This document shows, one piece after another, positions 52,125 to 61,215 of a stretch of 64,000 nucleotides of DNA. The position numbers and the translations under genes were made by a program. This DNA is from Rhodococcus sp. P-2 (GTDB lineage: Bacteria > Actinomycetota > Actinomycetes > Mycobacteriales > Mycobacteriaceae), in assembly GCF_016598535.1 (NCBI RefSeq), contig NZ_CP066779.1, forward strand, positions 2,108,001 through 2,172,000, given 5' to 3'. The number at the start of each line of letters is the position of its first letter. The first letter of the stretch is position 1. The notes beneath the pieces are model-generated. The model was not told where the DNA came from. It worked only from the letters and a program-made list of their open reading frames with translations, and made no database searches.

Positions 52125-53080
52125 ACGCTTGTCTCCATTCGTTTTCCGACAACAGTCGTCGAGGACTTCTTCGCGGGCATCCGCGTCGCCACAACCACTC
52201 CGGCCAAAATCATTCCGGCACCCGCGAGTTGGACGAGAGTTGGGGTCTGCGCGAGCAGCACCGCGCCGAACACCATCGCCGACGCAGATTGCAACACAAG
52301 GCTGGCGGCGACTGCACTGGCAGGCAGACGCTGACTGGCACTGGCCACCAGCAGCCACCCGATCACCTGAGACACCAACGCGAGCAGCACAAGCCAGCCT
52401 TGAGCTGCGAGCGAAGGCGTCAGATCCAAGGTTCCACTCACGAGGCCGTATGCACCTGCGGTGAGGGCAGTAGCTCCCGTCGAGACGAACATCGGCAGAG
52501 CCGTTCTACCCGCCGCCCGAGTAGCCAGACCCATCAGGAAGATGTAGACCGCGTAGGCACCTGCGGCAATCACGGCAAACGACACTCCGACAGCGGGATT
52601 CGATCCCGTGAGCGTCGTGCTCGTCCCGGCTACCAGAGCAACTCCGACAAAGAGCAACGGAAGGCTGGCGACCAGTTCTCGGCCGATCCGTTGGCGCAGA
52701 ACAACATAGCCGAGGATTGCGACGAACAGCACCTGCAGGTTCAGTATCACAGTCGAAAGACCGGCCCCGATCGAATGAATCGACTCGTGCCAGAGCACCA
52801 GATCGATTCCGAGGAAAGCGCCGGCGAGTAGAGACTTCACGATCCAGGGCGTTGCCGTCGACGGTCGTGGTGACCGGCGGCGCTGGACGAGCACGAGCAC
52901 GCCGAGAGGGATGAGCGCATAGAGACACCGAAAGAATGCACCCGTCGACGGAGACACTCCCGAGAGTTCGTAGAGCACCGAGGTCAACCCGAGGATGCAT
53001 GCTCCGGCGACGACTACGCGCAGGTCACGACGGCGTAGTTGACCGCCGGACAGCTCGCGCGGCGATACCTCATCACTCAT
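52121..53080 (-). CDS. EamA/DMT family transporter
   Basis: The 319-residue membrane protein has two EamA repeats of five helices each (ACILGLTSVLYELSGVSPSTGAFFRCLYALIPLG in repeat 1; VSQVIGWLLVASASQRLPASAVAASLVLQSASAMVFGAVLL in repeat 2). DMT carriers export or import amino acids, nucleosides or drugs. It is divergent from a TetR gene with a palindromic operator at its start codon, and coupled to the amidohydrolase downstream. Confidence 0.88.
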   Translation of the reverse strand: MSDEVSPRELSGGQLRRRDLRVVVAGACILGLTSVLYELSGVSPSTGAFFRCLYALIPLGVLVLVQRRRSPRPSTATPWIVKSLLAGAFLGIDLVLWHESIHSIGAGLSTVILNLQVLFVAILGYVVLRQRIGRELVASLPLLFVGVALVAGTSTTLTGSNPAVGVSFAVIAAGAYAVYIFLMGLATRAAGRTALPMFVSTGATALTAGAYGLVSGTLDLTPSLAAQGWLVLLALVSQVIGWLLVASASQRLPASAVAASLVLQSASAMVFGAVLLAQTPTLVQLAGAGMILAGVVVATRMPAKKSSTTVVGKRMETSV

Positions 53081-53097
53081 GGTGATAATGTATCACC
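53081..53097. promoter_or_regulatory. Candidate TetR operator at the EamA start
   Basis: GGTGATA-ATG-TATCACC is a perfect 7-base-arm palindrome starting one base upstream of the EamA start codon, in the 51-base gap to the divergent TetR gene. It would allow repression of both genes. Confidence 0.65.
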
Positions 53098-53131
53098 CGC
53101 ACGGGGACCGTCATACGGGGAAGATGCGTGC

Positions 53132-53689
53132 ATGAGAACTCCGGTGACCCGTGAACGCGTGATCGCTGCCGCAGCCGACCTGGTCGACAGCAAAGGCGCT
53201 GACGCTCTGGTACTGAGTCAACTCGCCGAGACCCTCGACGTCCGGCAGTCAGCCCTGTACAAACACGTCGACGGGGTCGACGACGTCCACCATCAACTCA
53301 GCCTCCTCGCACGCAACCTTCTCGCCGAACAACTGCGCGCTGCCGCGGTCGGTCTCTCGCGCGACGACGCCGTCATGGCGCTCGCGGACGCATGGCGTGC
53401 TTTCGTCCGAGTGCACCCCGGTCTCTACGCCATCACCGACCGCTACCCCACTGCTCCGCATCCCGATCTGGTCTCCGCCGTCGGCGAGGTGGTCGACGTC
53501 ATCGACAAGGTGATCGCGGGATACGGTCTGAGCCCGGATGATTCGGAGCAGGCGGCGTGGTCTCTTCGCAGCGCGCTGCACGGCTTCTGCATCCTCGAAT
53601 CGGTCGAGGGACAACCGGCCGGCACCGACCCGGATCGGGTGTATCGAAGACTGGTCGAACTTCTCTGCGCCGGTATTGCTCGTATGTAG
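53132..53689 (+). CDS. TetR family transcriptional regulator
   Basis: The 185-residue product starts MRTPVTRERVIAAAADLVDSKGADALVLSQLAETLDVRQSALYKHVDGVDDVHHQLSLLAR, a compact TetR DNA-binding domain. The C-terminus has AWRAFVRVHPGLYAITDRYPTAPHPDL, the WHG-type TetR ligand domain. It is divergent from EamA/amidohydrolase, which it most likely represses. ATG 53132 is chosen; 53039 would overlap EamA. Confidence 0.88.
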   Translation: MRTPVTRERVIAAAADLVDSKGADALVLSQLAETLDVRQSALYKHVDGVDDVHHQLSLLARNLLAEQLRAAAVGLSRDDAVMALADAWRAFVRVHPGLYAITDRYPTAPHPDLVSAVGEVVDVIDKVIAGYGLSPDDSEQAAWSLRSALHGFCILESVEGQPAGTDPDRVYRRLVELLCAGIARM

Positions 53690-53743
53690 ATACCGGCTCC
53701 TGTTATCGTCGGATGAAACGACACAGACCACAAAGGATCAGAC

Positions 53744-53773
53744 ATGGTTGGTGAACTCGACATCTCCGGATAA
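53744..53773 (+). promoter_or_regulatory. Short leader peptide ORF upstream of the ABC-F gene
   Basis: ATG at 53744 follows AAAGGA at good spacing and encodes MVGELDISG before TAA at 53773. It precedes a strong hairpin and the ABC-F start. Such uORFs control many antibiotic-resistance ABC-F genes by ribosome stalling; here the role is inferred from layout. Confidence 0.45.
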
Positions 53774-53786
53774 AACCGGGCATGAC

Positions 53787-53824
53787 GGCCACCGGCAGAC
53801 GCCTCGAGCGCTGCCGTCGTGGCC
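53787..53824 (+). promoter_or_regulatory. Hairpin (possible attenuator) in the ABC-F leader
   Basis: GGCCAC-CGGCAG (53787-53798) pairs with CTGCCG-TC-GTGGCC (53811-53824), a 12-bp stem with a 2-base bulge and 12-base loop, 14 bases after the leader peptide stop. A CTTTTT run follows near 53850, so it is not a textbook terminator. Confidence 0.5.
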
Positions 53825-53896
53825 ATGTTGTCGTTCACTCACCCGACTTTTTGCGGAGCAGCGTAGCCGCGCCCGCACGACACCTGAGGTCTATTC

Positions 53897-55537
53897 ATGT
53901 CCGATACCTACATCGTTTGCTCGAATCTGTCTTTTGCCTGGCCGGACGACACTCCGGTCTTCGACGAATTGTCCTTCTCCGTGCCCGGTGGCCGAACCGG
54001 GCTGGTCGCCCAGAACGGCGTCGGGAAAAGCACTCTGCTCAGATTGATCGCCGGCCAACTGCGCCCACGCGCCGGCAGTGTGTCCGTCGACGGCGTTCTC
54101 GGATACCTTCCGCAGGACCTGCCACTGACGGGCGATCTGACCGTTGCCGAGGTCTTGGGCATCGCCCCGACGCTCGCTGCGTTGGACGCAGTCGAATCCG
54201 GGGACACACGAGAAGAACACTTCACGACAATCGGGTCCGACTGGGATATCGAGGAACGAACGCGAGCCCAACTCGGTCGACTCGGTTTGGCCGACATGAC
54301 GTTCGATCGTCGCCTCGACACTCTGAGCGGCGGGCAGGTCGTCTCGCTCGGACTGGCAGCTCAACTCCTGCGACGCCCCGATGTCCTTCTCCTCGACGAA
54401 CCCACCAACAACCTCGACCTGGACGCGCGCCGCAGGCTTTACGACGTTCTCGACGACTGGAATGGTTGTCTGTTGGTCGTCAGTCACGATCGAGGACTAC
54501 TCGACCGTATGGACCGCATCGCCGAACTTCACAGCGGCGAGATCAGCTTCTACGGTGGCAATTTCACCGACTACGAAGCCGCGGCACGCTCTGCTCGCGA
54601 AGTGGCGGAGAAGAACATCCGCAACGCCGAGCAAGAGGTCAAGCGCGAGAAGCGCGAACTGCAGCAGGCCCGAGAACGCGCTTCACGACGCGCAAGTAAC
54701 GCCGCCCGCAATCTCGGAAACGCGGGCTTGCCCAAGATCTTTGCGGGGACCATGAAGCGCAATGCTCAGGAGTCGGCCGGCAAGGCCAACGAGACACACC
54801 TCGCCCGGGTCGACGCGGCGAAGGACCGGCTCGATCAAGCCGGCCGCGCTCTTCGAGACGACCAGACGATTTCACTCGAATTGCCAGGCACTCACGTACC
54901 CGCCGGACGCATGGTGTTCCTTGGTGAGCGAATGCAATTCGCGTTCGGCGATCGTGCGATCTTCACCGACCCCGGCATTGACCTGGCCATTCGAGGACCG
55001 GAGCGCATCGCGTTGACCGGGCCGAACGGCGTCGGAAAGTCGACGTTATTACGCATCGTCGACGGCGATGTGGCGCCGACTTCCGGTGAGGTCAAACGAG
55101 CCGACGGTCGAGTGGCATACCTGTCGCAGAGGCTCGACCTTCTCGACCCCGCGCAGACGGTCGCAGAGAACTTTGCATTGTCCGCTCCGGGACTTCCAGC
55201 ACCAGAACGCATGAACATCCTGGCGCGCTTTCTCTTTCGGGGTGCGGGTGCTCACCTACCCGTCGCTGCGCTCTCGGGCGGTGAACGATTGCGGGCTACG
55301 TTGGCGTGCGTGCTCTTCGCCGATCCGGCCCCGCAACTGCTTCTTCTCGACGAGCCGACCAACAACCTCGACTTGGTGAGCGTCGCGCAACTCGAAAGCG
55401 CCCTGAACGCGTACCAGGGGGCGTTCGTGGTGGTCAGCCACGACGAGAGATTCCTGGCCGAAGTGAAGGTCGAACGCTGGCTGAGGCTCTCGGACAGCCG
55501 TTTGACCGAGGTCGCCGCACCGGAGGCAGCGGGCTGA
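53897..55537 (+). CDS. ABC-F family ATPase (ribosome-associated, possible antibiotic resistance)
   Basis: The 546-residue cytoplasmic protein has two ABC ATPase domains and no membrane segment. Walker A sites are AQNGVGKST and GPNGVGKST, signatures LSGGQ and LSGGE, and Walker B LLLDEPTNNLDL occurs in both. The interdomain linker (about residues 225-310) is a charged coiled coil (AEKNIRNAEQEVKREKRELQQARERASRRASN), as in ABC-F proteins that enter the ribosomal E site. ABC-F members either protect ribosomes from antibiotics or act as translation factors. The leader ORF and hairpin upstream favour inducible resistance, but that is inference. Confidence 0.9.
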   Translation: MSDTYIVCSNLSFAWPDDTPVFDELSFSVPGGRTGLVAQNGVGKSTLLRLIAGQLRPRAGSVSVDGVLGYLPQDLPLTGDLTVAEVLGIAPTLAALDAVESGDTREEHFTTIGSDWDIEERTRAQLGRLGLADMTFDRRLDTLSGGQVVSLGLAAQLLRRPDVLLLDEPTNNLDLDARRRLYDVLDDWNGCLLVVSHDRGLLDRMDRIAELHSGEISFYGGNFTDYEAAARSAREVAEKNIRNAEQEVKREKRELQQARERASRRASNAARNLGNAGLPKIFAGTMKRNAQESAGKANETHLARVDAAKDRLDQAGRALRDDQTISLELPGTHVPAGRMVFLGERMQFAFGDRAIFTDPGIDLAIRGPERIALTGPNGVGKSTLLRIVDGDVAPTSGEVKRADGRVAYLSQRLDLLDPAQTVAENFALSAPGLPAPERMNILARFLFRGAGAHLPVAALSGGERLRATLACVLFADPAPQLLLLDEPTNNLDLVSVAQLESALNAYQGAFVVVSHDERFLAEVKVERWLRLSDSRLTEVAAPEAAG

Positions 55538-55550
55538 TCCGAGCAGTGAA

Positions 55551-55597
55551 CAGACGAAAGGCCTTCACACACGATGTGTGTGAAGGCCTTTCGTCTG
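55551..55597. terminator. Bidirectional terminator with a 22-bp stem
   Basis: The arm 55551-55572 pairs perfectly with 55576-55597 around a 3-base loop, and an AAAGGCC/GGCCTTT block lies inside the stem. It separates the convergent ABC-F and NTF2-like genes. Confidence 0.9.
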
Positions 55598-55606
55598 CAT
55601 GGCCGG

Positions 55607-56095
55607 TCAGGGAGTTCTGGTAAAGACCGGGTCGTCGAACGATCGACGTTGTGTCACCCAGTCCGTGGGCAAGACGTTCTCGATCACGTCTTCACGGGAC
55701 TCGTCGAACACGACGATGCGATCGGCGATTCGCCACTCACCACGGCGCCTTTCGAACCTGTCGACGTAACGGCACTTGATCGTCGCAAGCGTCTGCACCG
55801 ACTCCGAACCGGAACGCTCCTGACGGAGGAAGCACAAGCAGTACGACTCGCACTGAGCGACATCGCCGTTGACGTCGATCAGTACGTTGGAGATGCAGTG
55901 AATCGACGAGTCGATCGTCTTGTGTCTGAGCTTCATGTCTTCGATGAGCCCGTCGACGGTTCCGATGTAACCACCGTGGTTGTCTATCGCGTCGTCGAAG
56001 TAGCAGAGAGCTACGCTGTCGAAATCCTTCCGATCGACGGCCCGAGCGTAGCGATACAGAACTTCGGTGATTTCTTGCTTGTCAGCGAGGGACAC
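55607..56095 (-). CDS. NTF2/SnoaL-like protein
   Basis: The 162-residue single-domain protein (GTG start behind AGGAG) begins DKQEITEVLYRYARAVDRKDFDSVALCYFDDAIDNHGGYIGTVDGLIEDMK, the SnoaL-like/NTF2 cone fold with Tyr-Arg-Asp pattern. The end IADRIVVFDESREDVIE fits the same family. Members are cyclases, dehydratases or small subunits of ring-hydroxylating systems. It is the last gene of the IclR-linked leftward operon; a relative sits at the operon's other end (60628). Confidence 0.82.
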   Translation of the reverse strand: MSLADKQEITEVLYRYARAVDRKDFDSVALCYFDDAIDNHGGYIGTVDGLIEDMKLRHKTIDSSIHCISNVLIDVNGDVAQCESYCLCFLRQERSGSESVQTLATIKCRYVDRFERRRGEWRIADRIVVFDESREDVIENVLPTDWVTQRRSFDDPVFTRTP

Positions 56096-56122
56096 GGTCA
56101 GGCTCCTGTTCTCACGAGGTGA

Positions 56123-57454
56123 TCAATCAACCTGCAGTTCGACACCCTTGGTCTCCTTGATGAAGAAGACCGTGACGAGGGTGATCACGGCACAGAACAC
56201 GAAGTATCCGGCCGGGGCGAGAGAGTTACCGGTCAAGCTGATGAGATAGGTGGCGATGAATGGCGCGGTGCCACCGAGGAACATGTTGGTGACGTTGTTA
56301 CCCAATGCCAGACCGCTGTATCGCACAGATGCTTTCAGCATTTCGACATAGGTCACGTACGAAGCACCGTTGACAACGGAAACGCAGATGAAGAGAACAG
56401 ACTGACCGACTACCGCCTGCCAGATACCAGAACCGGCCATCATCATGAACATCGGGATTCCGAGAACCACTGCGGCGGCACTACCGGCGAACAGCACCGG
56501 TCGACGCCCGTACTTGTCTGCCATGTATCCCGAGATCGGCAAGGTGATGACGCCGAGAACCAGTGCAAGAGAAGTGGAAAGGAACGCAACCCGTGACGAA
56601 TGACCGCCCGTGGTCTGCAGGTAGGTCGCGGCGTACACCGAGGCGATGTAGTAACCGCCGGTGATGAGTGCGCCCAGCAGGATGATCTTGACGACGCTGC
56701 CACCGGAGGTGCTGAGCAGTTCCCGGATGGGCAGCTTCTTGGTCTCACCCTTGTCCTGCAGTTCTTCGAACTGAGGAGTGTCTTCCATCTGGCTACGGAT
56801 CCAGATACCGATGCCACCGATCAGCAGGCTGAGCAGGAACGGGATACGCCACGCCCATTCGAGGATCTGCTCCTGCGAGAACACCGAGGTCAGGCCGAGC
56901 GCCATGAGCGAAGCTGCCAGCGAACCCAGGTAGGTGCCGGTGTTGACCATCGACGTCTGTGTGGCACGCCACCGCTTGGGAGCGGACTCGGAGACGAACG
57001 CGTTGGCGCCTCCGAGTTCACCGCCTGCCGCGAAGCCCTGAAGGCAACGAGCCAGAACGAGGATGGACGTGGCCCACACACCCAGCGTGGCGTACGTCGG
57101 CAGCAAGCCCATGCCCGCTGTCGCCAGAACCATCAGAAGGATGGTCCAGGAGAGAGCATTCTTTCGGCCGTACTTGTCGCCGATGTGGCCGAAGAAGATT
57201 CCGCCGGGCACGCGTAGGAAGAAGGCCACGGCAAATGCTGCAAAGGTACCGAGCAGTGCCGCATTCGGGTCGTGGGAGACGAAGAACAGCGCGGCGATGG
57301 TGGTGGCCATGTATCCGTAGATACCGAAGTCGTAGTACTCGACGACGGTACCGACGATGGCCGCGCGAATTACCTTCGTCGTCGACTGTCGTTCGGTTGC
57401 CACGCTGCTGCCCTCGGTGGATTCGGCTCTCGCCATGGTCTCATTCTCTGACAT
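56123..57454 (-). CDS. MHS family MFS transporter (metabolite:proton symporter)
   Basis: The 443-residue protein has 12 predicted helices. It shows EYYDFGIYGYMATTIAALFF, GGIFFGHIGDKYGRKNALSWTILLM and GFAAGGELGGANAFVSESAPKRWRATQTS, the MHS subfamily pattern (shikimate, benzoate, alpha-ketoglutarate carriers). ATG 57454 follows AGGGA. It probably imports the organic acid degraded by the flavoprotein and SDRs encoded upstream in the same operon. Confidence 0.88.
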   Translation of the reverse strand: MSENETMARAESTEGSSVATERQSTTKVIRAAIVGTVVEYYDFGIYGYMATTIAALFFVSHDPNAALLGTFAAFAVAFFLRVPGGIFFGHIGDKYGRKNALSWTILLMVLATAGMGLLPTYATLGVWATSILVLARCLQGFAAGGELGGANAFVSESAPKRWRATQTSMVNTGTYLGSLAASLMALGLTSVFSQEQILEWAWRIPFLLSLLIGGIGIWIRSQMEDTPQFEELQDKGETKKLPIRELLSTSGGSVVKIILLGALITGGYYIASVYAATYLQTTGGHSSRVAFLSTSLALVLGVITLPISGYMADKYGRRPVLFAGSAAAVVLGIPMFMMMAGSGIWQAVVGQSVLFICVSVVNGASYVTYVEMLKASVRYSGLALGNNVTNMFLGGTAPFIATYLISLTGNSLAPAGYFVFCAVITLVTVFFIKETKGVELQVD

Positions 57455-57512
57455 GTTGTTCCCTGCCTGGATTGGATACTGACTGGATTCGGTGCCGCGC
57501 AGACGTCGGACG

Positions 57513-58970
57513 TCAGGAGTGCGCGATGGAATGGACCGGTGCGCTGTCAGCGCTGGTCCTTGTGTAGTTCGCCGCATTACGTCCCGCTACGCGGCCCATG
57601 GTCAAAGCGTTGGCAACTGCATTGCCGCCACCCACGTATCTCAGTCCGAGGATTCCGGCGCCGGCCTCACCCGCGGCGTACAGACCCTCGATAGGTACTC
57701 CGGTGCTGCCGAGCACGGCCGCATCGGTGTTGATCTCCATTCCCGCGTGCGTGCAGACGAGCTCTGCCGGAAGGATTTTCGCGGCATAGAACGGAGCTGC
57801 CGCAATAGGATCCGGGTTGCCGACGGCGCCCTTGTTACGCAGCGTGCGATGGCGGAGGAAGTCGTCGTCGTGACCGCTGGGCAATTGCTCGTTCCATCGA
57901 CGCAGGGTTTGCGTCAACGTCGTAACCGGAACACCCGTCGCCACTGCGAGGTCTTCGATCGTGTCCGCGCGAATCGTGCCACCGGCGGCGACTTCTTCCT
58001 CGATACGTTCGGGATTCCAATCCGCATATCCCGGAGCCAGATTCACGCGAGCGTTCTCGTCGAAGATCATCCAACCGTATCCACCCTGATGGTCGATGAT
58101 GCCGGTCGAGACCGCGTACGAGCTGTCCTCGTCCATGAATCGACGGCCGTCCTGGTTGACGTAGATCCGCGACTTCGGCGGAAAACCGGCCTGCCAGTGA
58201 TGGAATCGTTGGAAGTAGACGGTGGGCAGCATCAGGCCCCATCCGTCGCCCACTACGGAAGCACCGAGGTCTTCGGCAAAACGAAGATGGTCTCCGCGGC
58301 TCCCCTCGGCTGCGACGACGAACAGTGAGTCTCCGGCCTTGTTCGCGTCCGGGAAGTGGCGCTTGACCAACCCCGGATCTTGCGCGAATCCACCGGATGC
58401 AACAACGACGGCGCCCGCAGGTACCTCGATGTCGTCGGCGACAACACCGACAACCCGACCGTCTTCCTCCATCAACTTCTGTACTCGCGTCCCGAAGATG
58501 ACCTCGATGCCGTGCTTACGACGCGCTTTGTCGAGCACCTGAATCAGTCCGTATCCCTGATCCTTGGGCACGTGGCCGCGCCAGACGTCCTCGACGCCGG
58601 CCTGCGCGAGCCCCGGCTGGTGTGCGTTGCCCGAGATCGCCGCGGGAACCTCGACGCCGAGTCCGATCAGCCATTCCAGTGTCGGACCGGCGTTTTCGCA
58701 GAACGCACGAATCAGCCCGGGTGAGAGCATCCACTGGTTGAGGTCCATGTAGTGCTGGAAGAACTTCTCCGCCGAGTCGTCGACGCCGAGGCCGGCCTGC
58801 ACGCTTGTTCCGGCGGCCGTGAAGATTCCGGCCGACAGCGCAGTGGATCCACCGAGTTCGGTTTCGGACTCGAACAGCAGAACGGATGCGCCTTCTTCAG
58901 CTGCGGACACCGCAGCGGCGAGGCCTGCTCCACCGCCGCCGATGACAACGACGTCCCAGTGCTCGGTCAT
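57513..58970 (-). CDS. FAD-binding dehydrogenase, fumarate reductase/3-ketosteroid dehydrogenase-like
   Basis: The 485-residue flavoprotein has the N-terminal FAD loop VVVIGGGGAGLAAAVSAAEEGASVLLFESETELGGSTALSAG, a middle substrate-cap domain, and C-terminal GLYAAGEAGAGILGLRYVGGGNAVANALTMGRVAGRNAA. This is the family of KstD, flavocytochrome fumarate reductase and cyclic-ketone desaturases. With two SDRs it could desaturate a cyclic ketone formed by alcohol oxidation. ATG 58970 overlaps the SDR stop by 4 bases. No haem or signal sequence is present. Confidence 0.85.
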   Translation of the reverse strand: MTEHWDVVVIGGGGAGLAAAVSAAEEGASVLLFESETELGGSTALSAGIFTAAGTSVQAGLGVDDSAEKFFQHYMDLNQWMLSPGLIRAFCENAGPTLEWLIGLGVEVPAAISGNAHQPGLAQAGVEDVWRGHVPKDQGYGLIQVLDKARRKHGIEVIFGTRVQKLMEEDGRVVGVVADDIEVPAGAVVVASGGFAQDPGLVKRHFPDANKAGDSLFVVAAEGSRGDHLRFAEDLGASVVGDGWGLMLPTVYFQRFHHWQAGFPPKSRIYVNQDGRRFMDEDSSYAVSTGIIDHQGGYGWMIFDENARVNLAPGYADWNPERIEEEVAAGGTIRADTIEDLAVATGVPVTTLTQTLRRWNEQLPSGHDDDFLRHRTLRNKGAVGNPDPIAAAPFYAAKILPAELVCTHAGMEINTDAAVLGSTGVPIEGLYAAGEAGAGILGLRYVGGGNAVANALTMGRVAGRNAANYTRTSADSAPVHSIAHS

Positions 58971-59749
58971 GAAAGTTCTCCAGTCTCCGCGATGATGCGG
59001 TGGTAAAGACCGTTCGACACCAACCCGCCGTCGACAGTGAGTTCCGTACCGGTGGTGTAGGTCGAACTGTTCGAGAGCAGGAACAGCACTGCTTCGGTGA
59101 TCTCGTCGAGAGTTCCCATGCGTCCGAAGGGAACCGACTTCAGTGATGCGGCGACGAAGTCGTTTGCGCCGCCGAGCAGCGCTGTGCCGACCAGTCCCGG
59201 GTGCACAGAGTTGACGCGAATCCCCCACTGCGCGAAATTGCCTGCGGCCGACTTCGACAGACCGGTCAGACCCCACTTGCTCGACGAGTAAGCCGGAGAA
59301 AAGTATCCGATCTGACCGGCAATGGACGAGATGTTGACGATCGATCCACCGCCACTCTCACGCATCAGCGGTGCCACCGCCTTCATACCGTAGAACGGGC
59401 CGAAGAGGTTGATCTTCATGGTCAGTTCCCAGATGTCGTTCGGGGTGTCCATGAATTCGAGCCGCCGCGAGATGCCGGCGTTGTTGACCAGTCCGCCGAG
59501 TTCTCCACGAGTAGTGCGAATTTCGTCGACGACCCGGACCCAAGCTTCGGCATCGGTGACGTCGAGGAGATGAGCCGAAGCTGATCCACCGGCCGAGACG
59601 ATGTCGTCGACCACGCCGGATGAATCGGAAACATCGGCGATGCAGACGTGCGAACCACGGGCCGCGAGGGTCCGTGCGTGGTGCGCTCCCATCCCGGCAG
59701 CACCGCCGGTGACGAGAACGACGCCGGGGTATGTCATGGACTCAGACAT
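58967..59749 (-). CDS. SDR family oxidoreductase
   Basis: The 260-residue SDR has the cofactor loop TGGAAGMG near residue 12 and acidic Asp ending strand 2 (CIADVSD, favouring NAD). NNAG follows, and the active site is Ser in NISSIAGQIGYFSPAYSSSKWG with Tyr-x-x-x-Lys (YSSSK). It lies between two coupled genes, overlapping the neighbour SDR by 8 bases and the flavoprotein by 4. An alternative start is 59737. Likely step: alcohol-to-ketone oxidation. Confidence 0.88.
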   Translation of the reverse strand: MSESMTYPGVVLVTGGAAGMGAHHARTLAARGSHVCIADVSDSSGVVDDIVSAGGSASAHLLDVTDAEAWVRVVDEIRTTRGELGGLVNNAGISRRLEFMDTPNDIWELTMKINLFGPFYGMKAVAPLMRESGGGSIVNISSIAGQIGYFSPAYSSSKWGLTGLSKSAAGNFAQWGIRVNSVHPGLVGTALLGGANDFVAASLKSVPFGRMGTLDEITEAVLFLLSNSSTYTTGTELTVDGGLVSNGLYHRIIAETGELS

Positions 59750-60578
59750 GCCGCGAACCACCGTCGACCGCAATGCTGTGCCCGGTGACGTAACGCGCGC
59801 TGTCCGAGAGCAGGAACAGCAGCGGTCCGAAGACCTCTTCGGGCGAGCCCAGACGATGCAGCGGCACCGCGTCGAGTGCGTTCGCGAGTGCGATCGGATC
59901 TTCCTGAACCCACTTCGTCATCGCCGTGTCGATGTAGCCGGGCGCGATGGAGTTCACCCGAATACCCTTGTCACCGAACTCCACTGCGAGAGACTCCGTG
60001 AGGTGCGCGACGGCGGCTTTCGACGTGCAGTATGCGCCTCTCCCCTTCCGCACCCGCAGTGCAGATACCGAGGACATGTTGACGATGGCGCCGCCGGGAC
60101 CGAGGTGGCGCGCCGCCGCCTGAGCGCCGTAGAGCACTCCTTCGACATTGACACTCAGCGTTGCGCCGATCTGCTCCGGGGTGATCTCCTCAGCCAGCGC
60201 GAACGGGAAGATACCCGCATTGTTGATCCAGAAATCGACCCTGCCGAACTCCTTCAACGCCAACTGCGCAAGCAGTTCGTGCTCGTCGGGCTTGGTGACG
60301 TCGACCCGAGCTCCGACGACGCGACCCGGCTTGTCCGCCAGTGCATTCGATTCCAGGTCCGTGTTGATTCGTGCGGCCGTGGCGAGCATCTGCTCTTCGT
60401 TGATGTCAGCACCGACGACGTGTACGCCGCGTGTTGCCAGTCCTTCGGCGAACGTCGCACCCATACCCTGGGCCGCGCCGGTCACCACTGCGACCTTGCC
60501 TGCCAACTCCGGGTACACCGCCGACATCTGCGTCACAACGGTACGGCCCGGGTTCGTCTGGTCAGAGCTTTCGGTCAT
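59742..60578 (-). CDS. SDR family oxidoreductase
   Basis: The 278-residue SDR has TGAAQGMG near residue 34, VVGADINEEQ after strand 2 (NAD type), WINNAG, and the active site MSSVSALRVRKGRGAYCTSKAAV with YCTSK. It ends YVTGHSIAVDGGSRHV. It is only moderately similar to the SDR next to it, so the two are likely specialised for successive or stereo-different steps of the same pathway. Confidence 0.88.
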   Translation of the reverse strand: MTESSDQTNPGRTVVTQMSAVYPELAGKVAVVTGAAQGMGATFAEGLATRGVHVVGADINEEQMLATAARINTDLESNALADKPGRVVGARVDVTKPDEHELLAQLALKEFGRVDFWINNAGIFPFALAEEITPEQIGATLSVNVEGVLYGAQAAARHLGPGGAIVNMSSVSALRVRKGRGAYCTSKAAVAHLTESLAVEFGDKGIRVNSIAPGYIDTAMTKWVQEDPIALANALDAVPLHRLGSPEEVFGPLLFLLSDSARYVTGHSIAVDGGSRHV

Positions 60579-60627
60579 GATGTACTTCTCCTACTGAATA
60601 TTGTTGTGCAAGAAACTTTTCGGTACT

Positions 60628-61077
60628 TCAGACTTGTTCGGACACTCGAGGTGCGTCGTCTCGGGAGACGGTGCGGCGGGCGATCTTCCATTCCTCACCG
60701 ACCTGAACCATGCGATCAGCAACAGTCGTCATCCGCACCAGTCGCGACTCGCCGCCGCGCGCTGTGGCAACGATCTGCAGGTACCCGTTCACTGCGAGGG
60801 CACTGTCGCCCACCGCTTCGACGACGACGTTCGTCACAACATGCCGATGCACCTCGTCGACGGCTTCCGCCGCAGCGTAGAAGCGAGCAGCGAACGCTGC
60901 AAGGTCGTCGAAACCGACCACGGGTTCCGGATAACTGGGGGAATGAAATTCACCGTTGTCGGTGAATGTCTGCGCCCAATCCTGGTGGCGCCCAGAGTCT
61001 ATGCAATGACTCTGATGGCCGTACAGCTGATGGATTGCGACAACATCCTCCGTTGCCACGACGCGATAGTTGCTCAT
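60628..61077 (-). CDS. SnoaL/NTF2-like protein, first gene of the IclR-linked operon
   Basis: The product has 149 residues from ATG 61077 (GGAGAG upstream). MSNYRVVATEDVVAIHQLYGHQSHCIDSGRHQDWAQTFTDNGEFHSP and RLVRMTTVADRMVQVGEEWKIARRTVSRDDAP are typical of SnoaL_4/ring-hydroxylating beta-subunit-like proteins. The enzymatic role is unknown. It is transcribed away from the iclR gene, with a strong palindrome in between. Confidence 0.82.
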   Translation of the reverse strand: MSNYRVVATEDVVAIHQLYGHQSHCIDSGRHQDWAQTFTDNGEFHSPSYPEPVVGFDDLAAFAARFYAAAEAVDEVHRHVVTNVVVEAVGDSALAVNGYLQIVATARGGESRLVRMTTVADRMVQVGEEWKIARRTVSRDDAPRVSEQV

Positions 61078-61136
61078 GAAGGTTCTCTCCGAACACGCTG
61101 CGCTGCATCTGCCCGAAGGTTGTGCAGCTCCGTAAA

Positions 61137-61167
61137 GTGTGCGATAATCGCACACACTGTGCGATAT
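61137..61167. promoter_or_regulatory. Candidate IclR operator, palindrome plus extra half-site
   Basis: GTGTGCGAT-A-ATCGCACAC at 61137-61155 is a perfect 9-base-arm palindrome, and a third half-site TGTGCGATAT follows at 61158-61167. It lies midway between the divergent SnoaL operon and iclR, as expected for an IclR-family site controlling both. Confidence 0.75.
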
Positions 61168-61215
61168 GTTCAAAGCGTAGGTGGCATACCTCACAAACGT
61201 CAAGAAAGGGATTTG

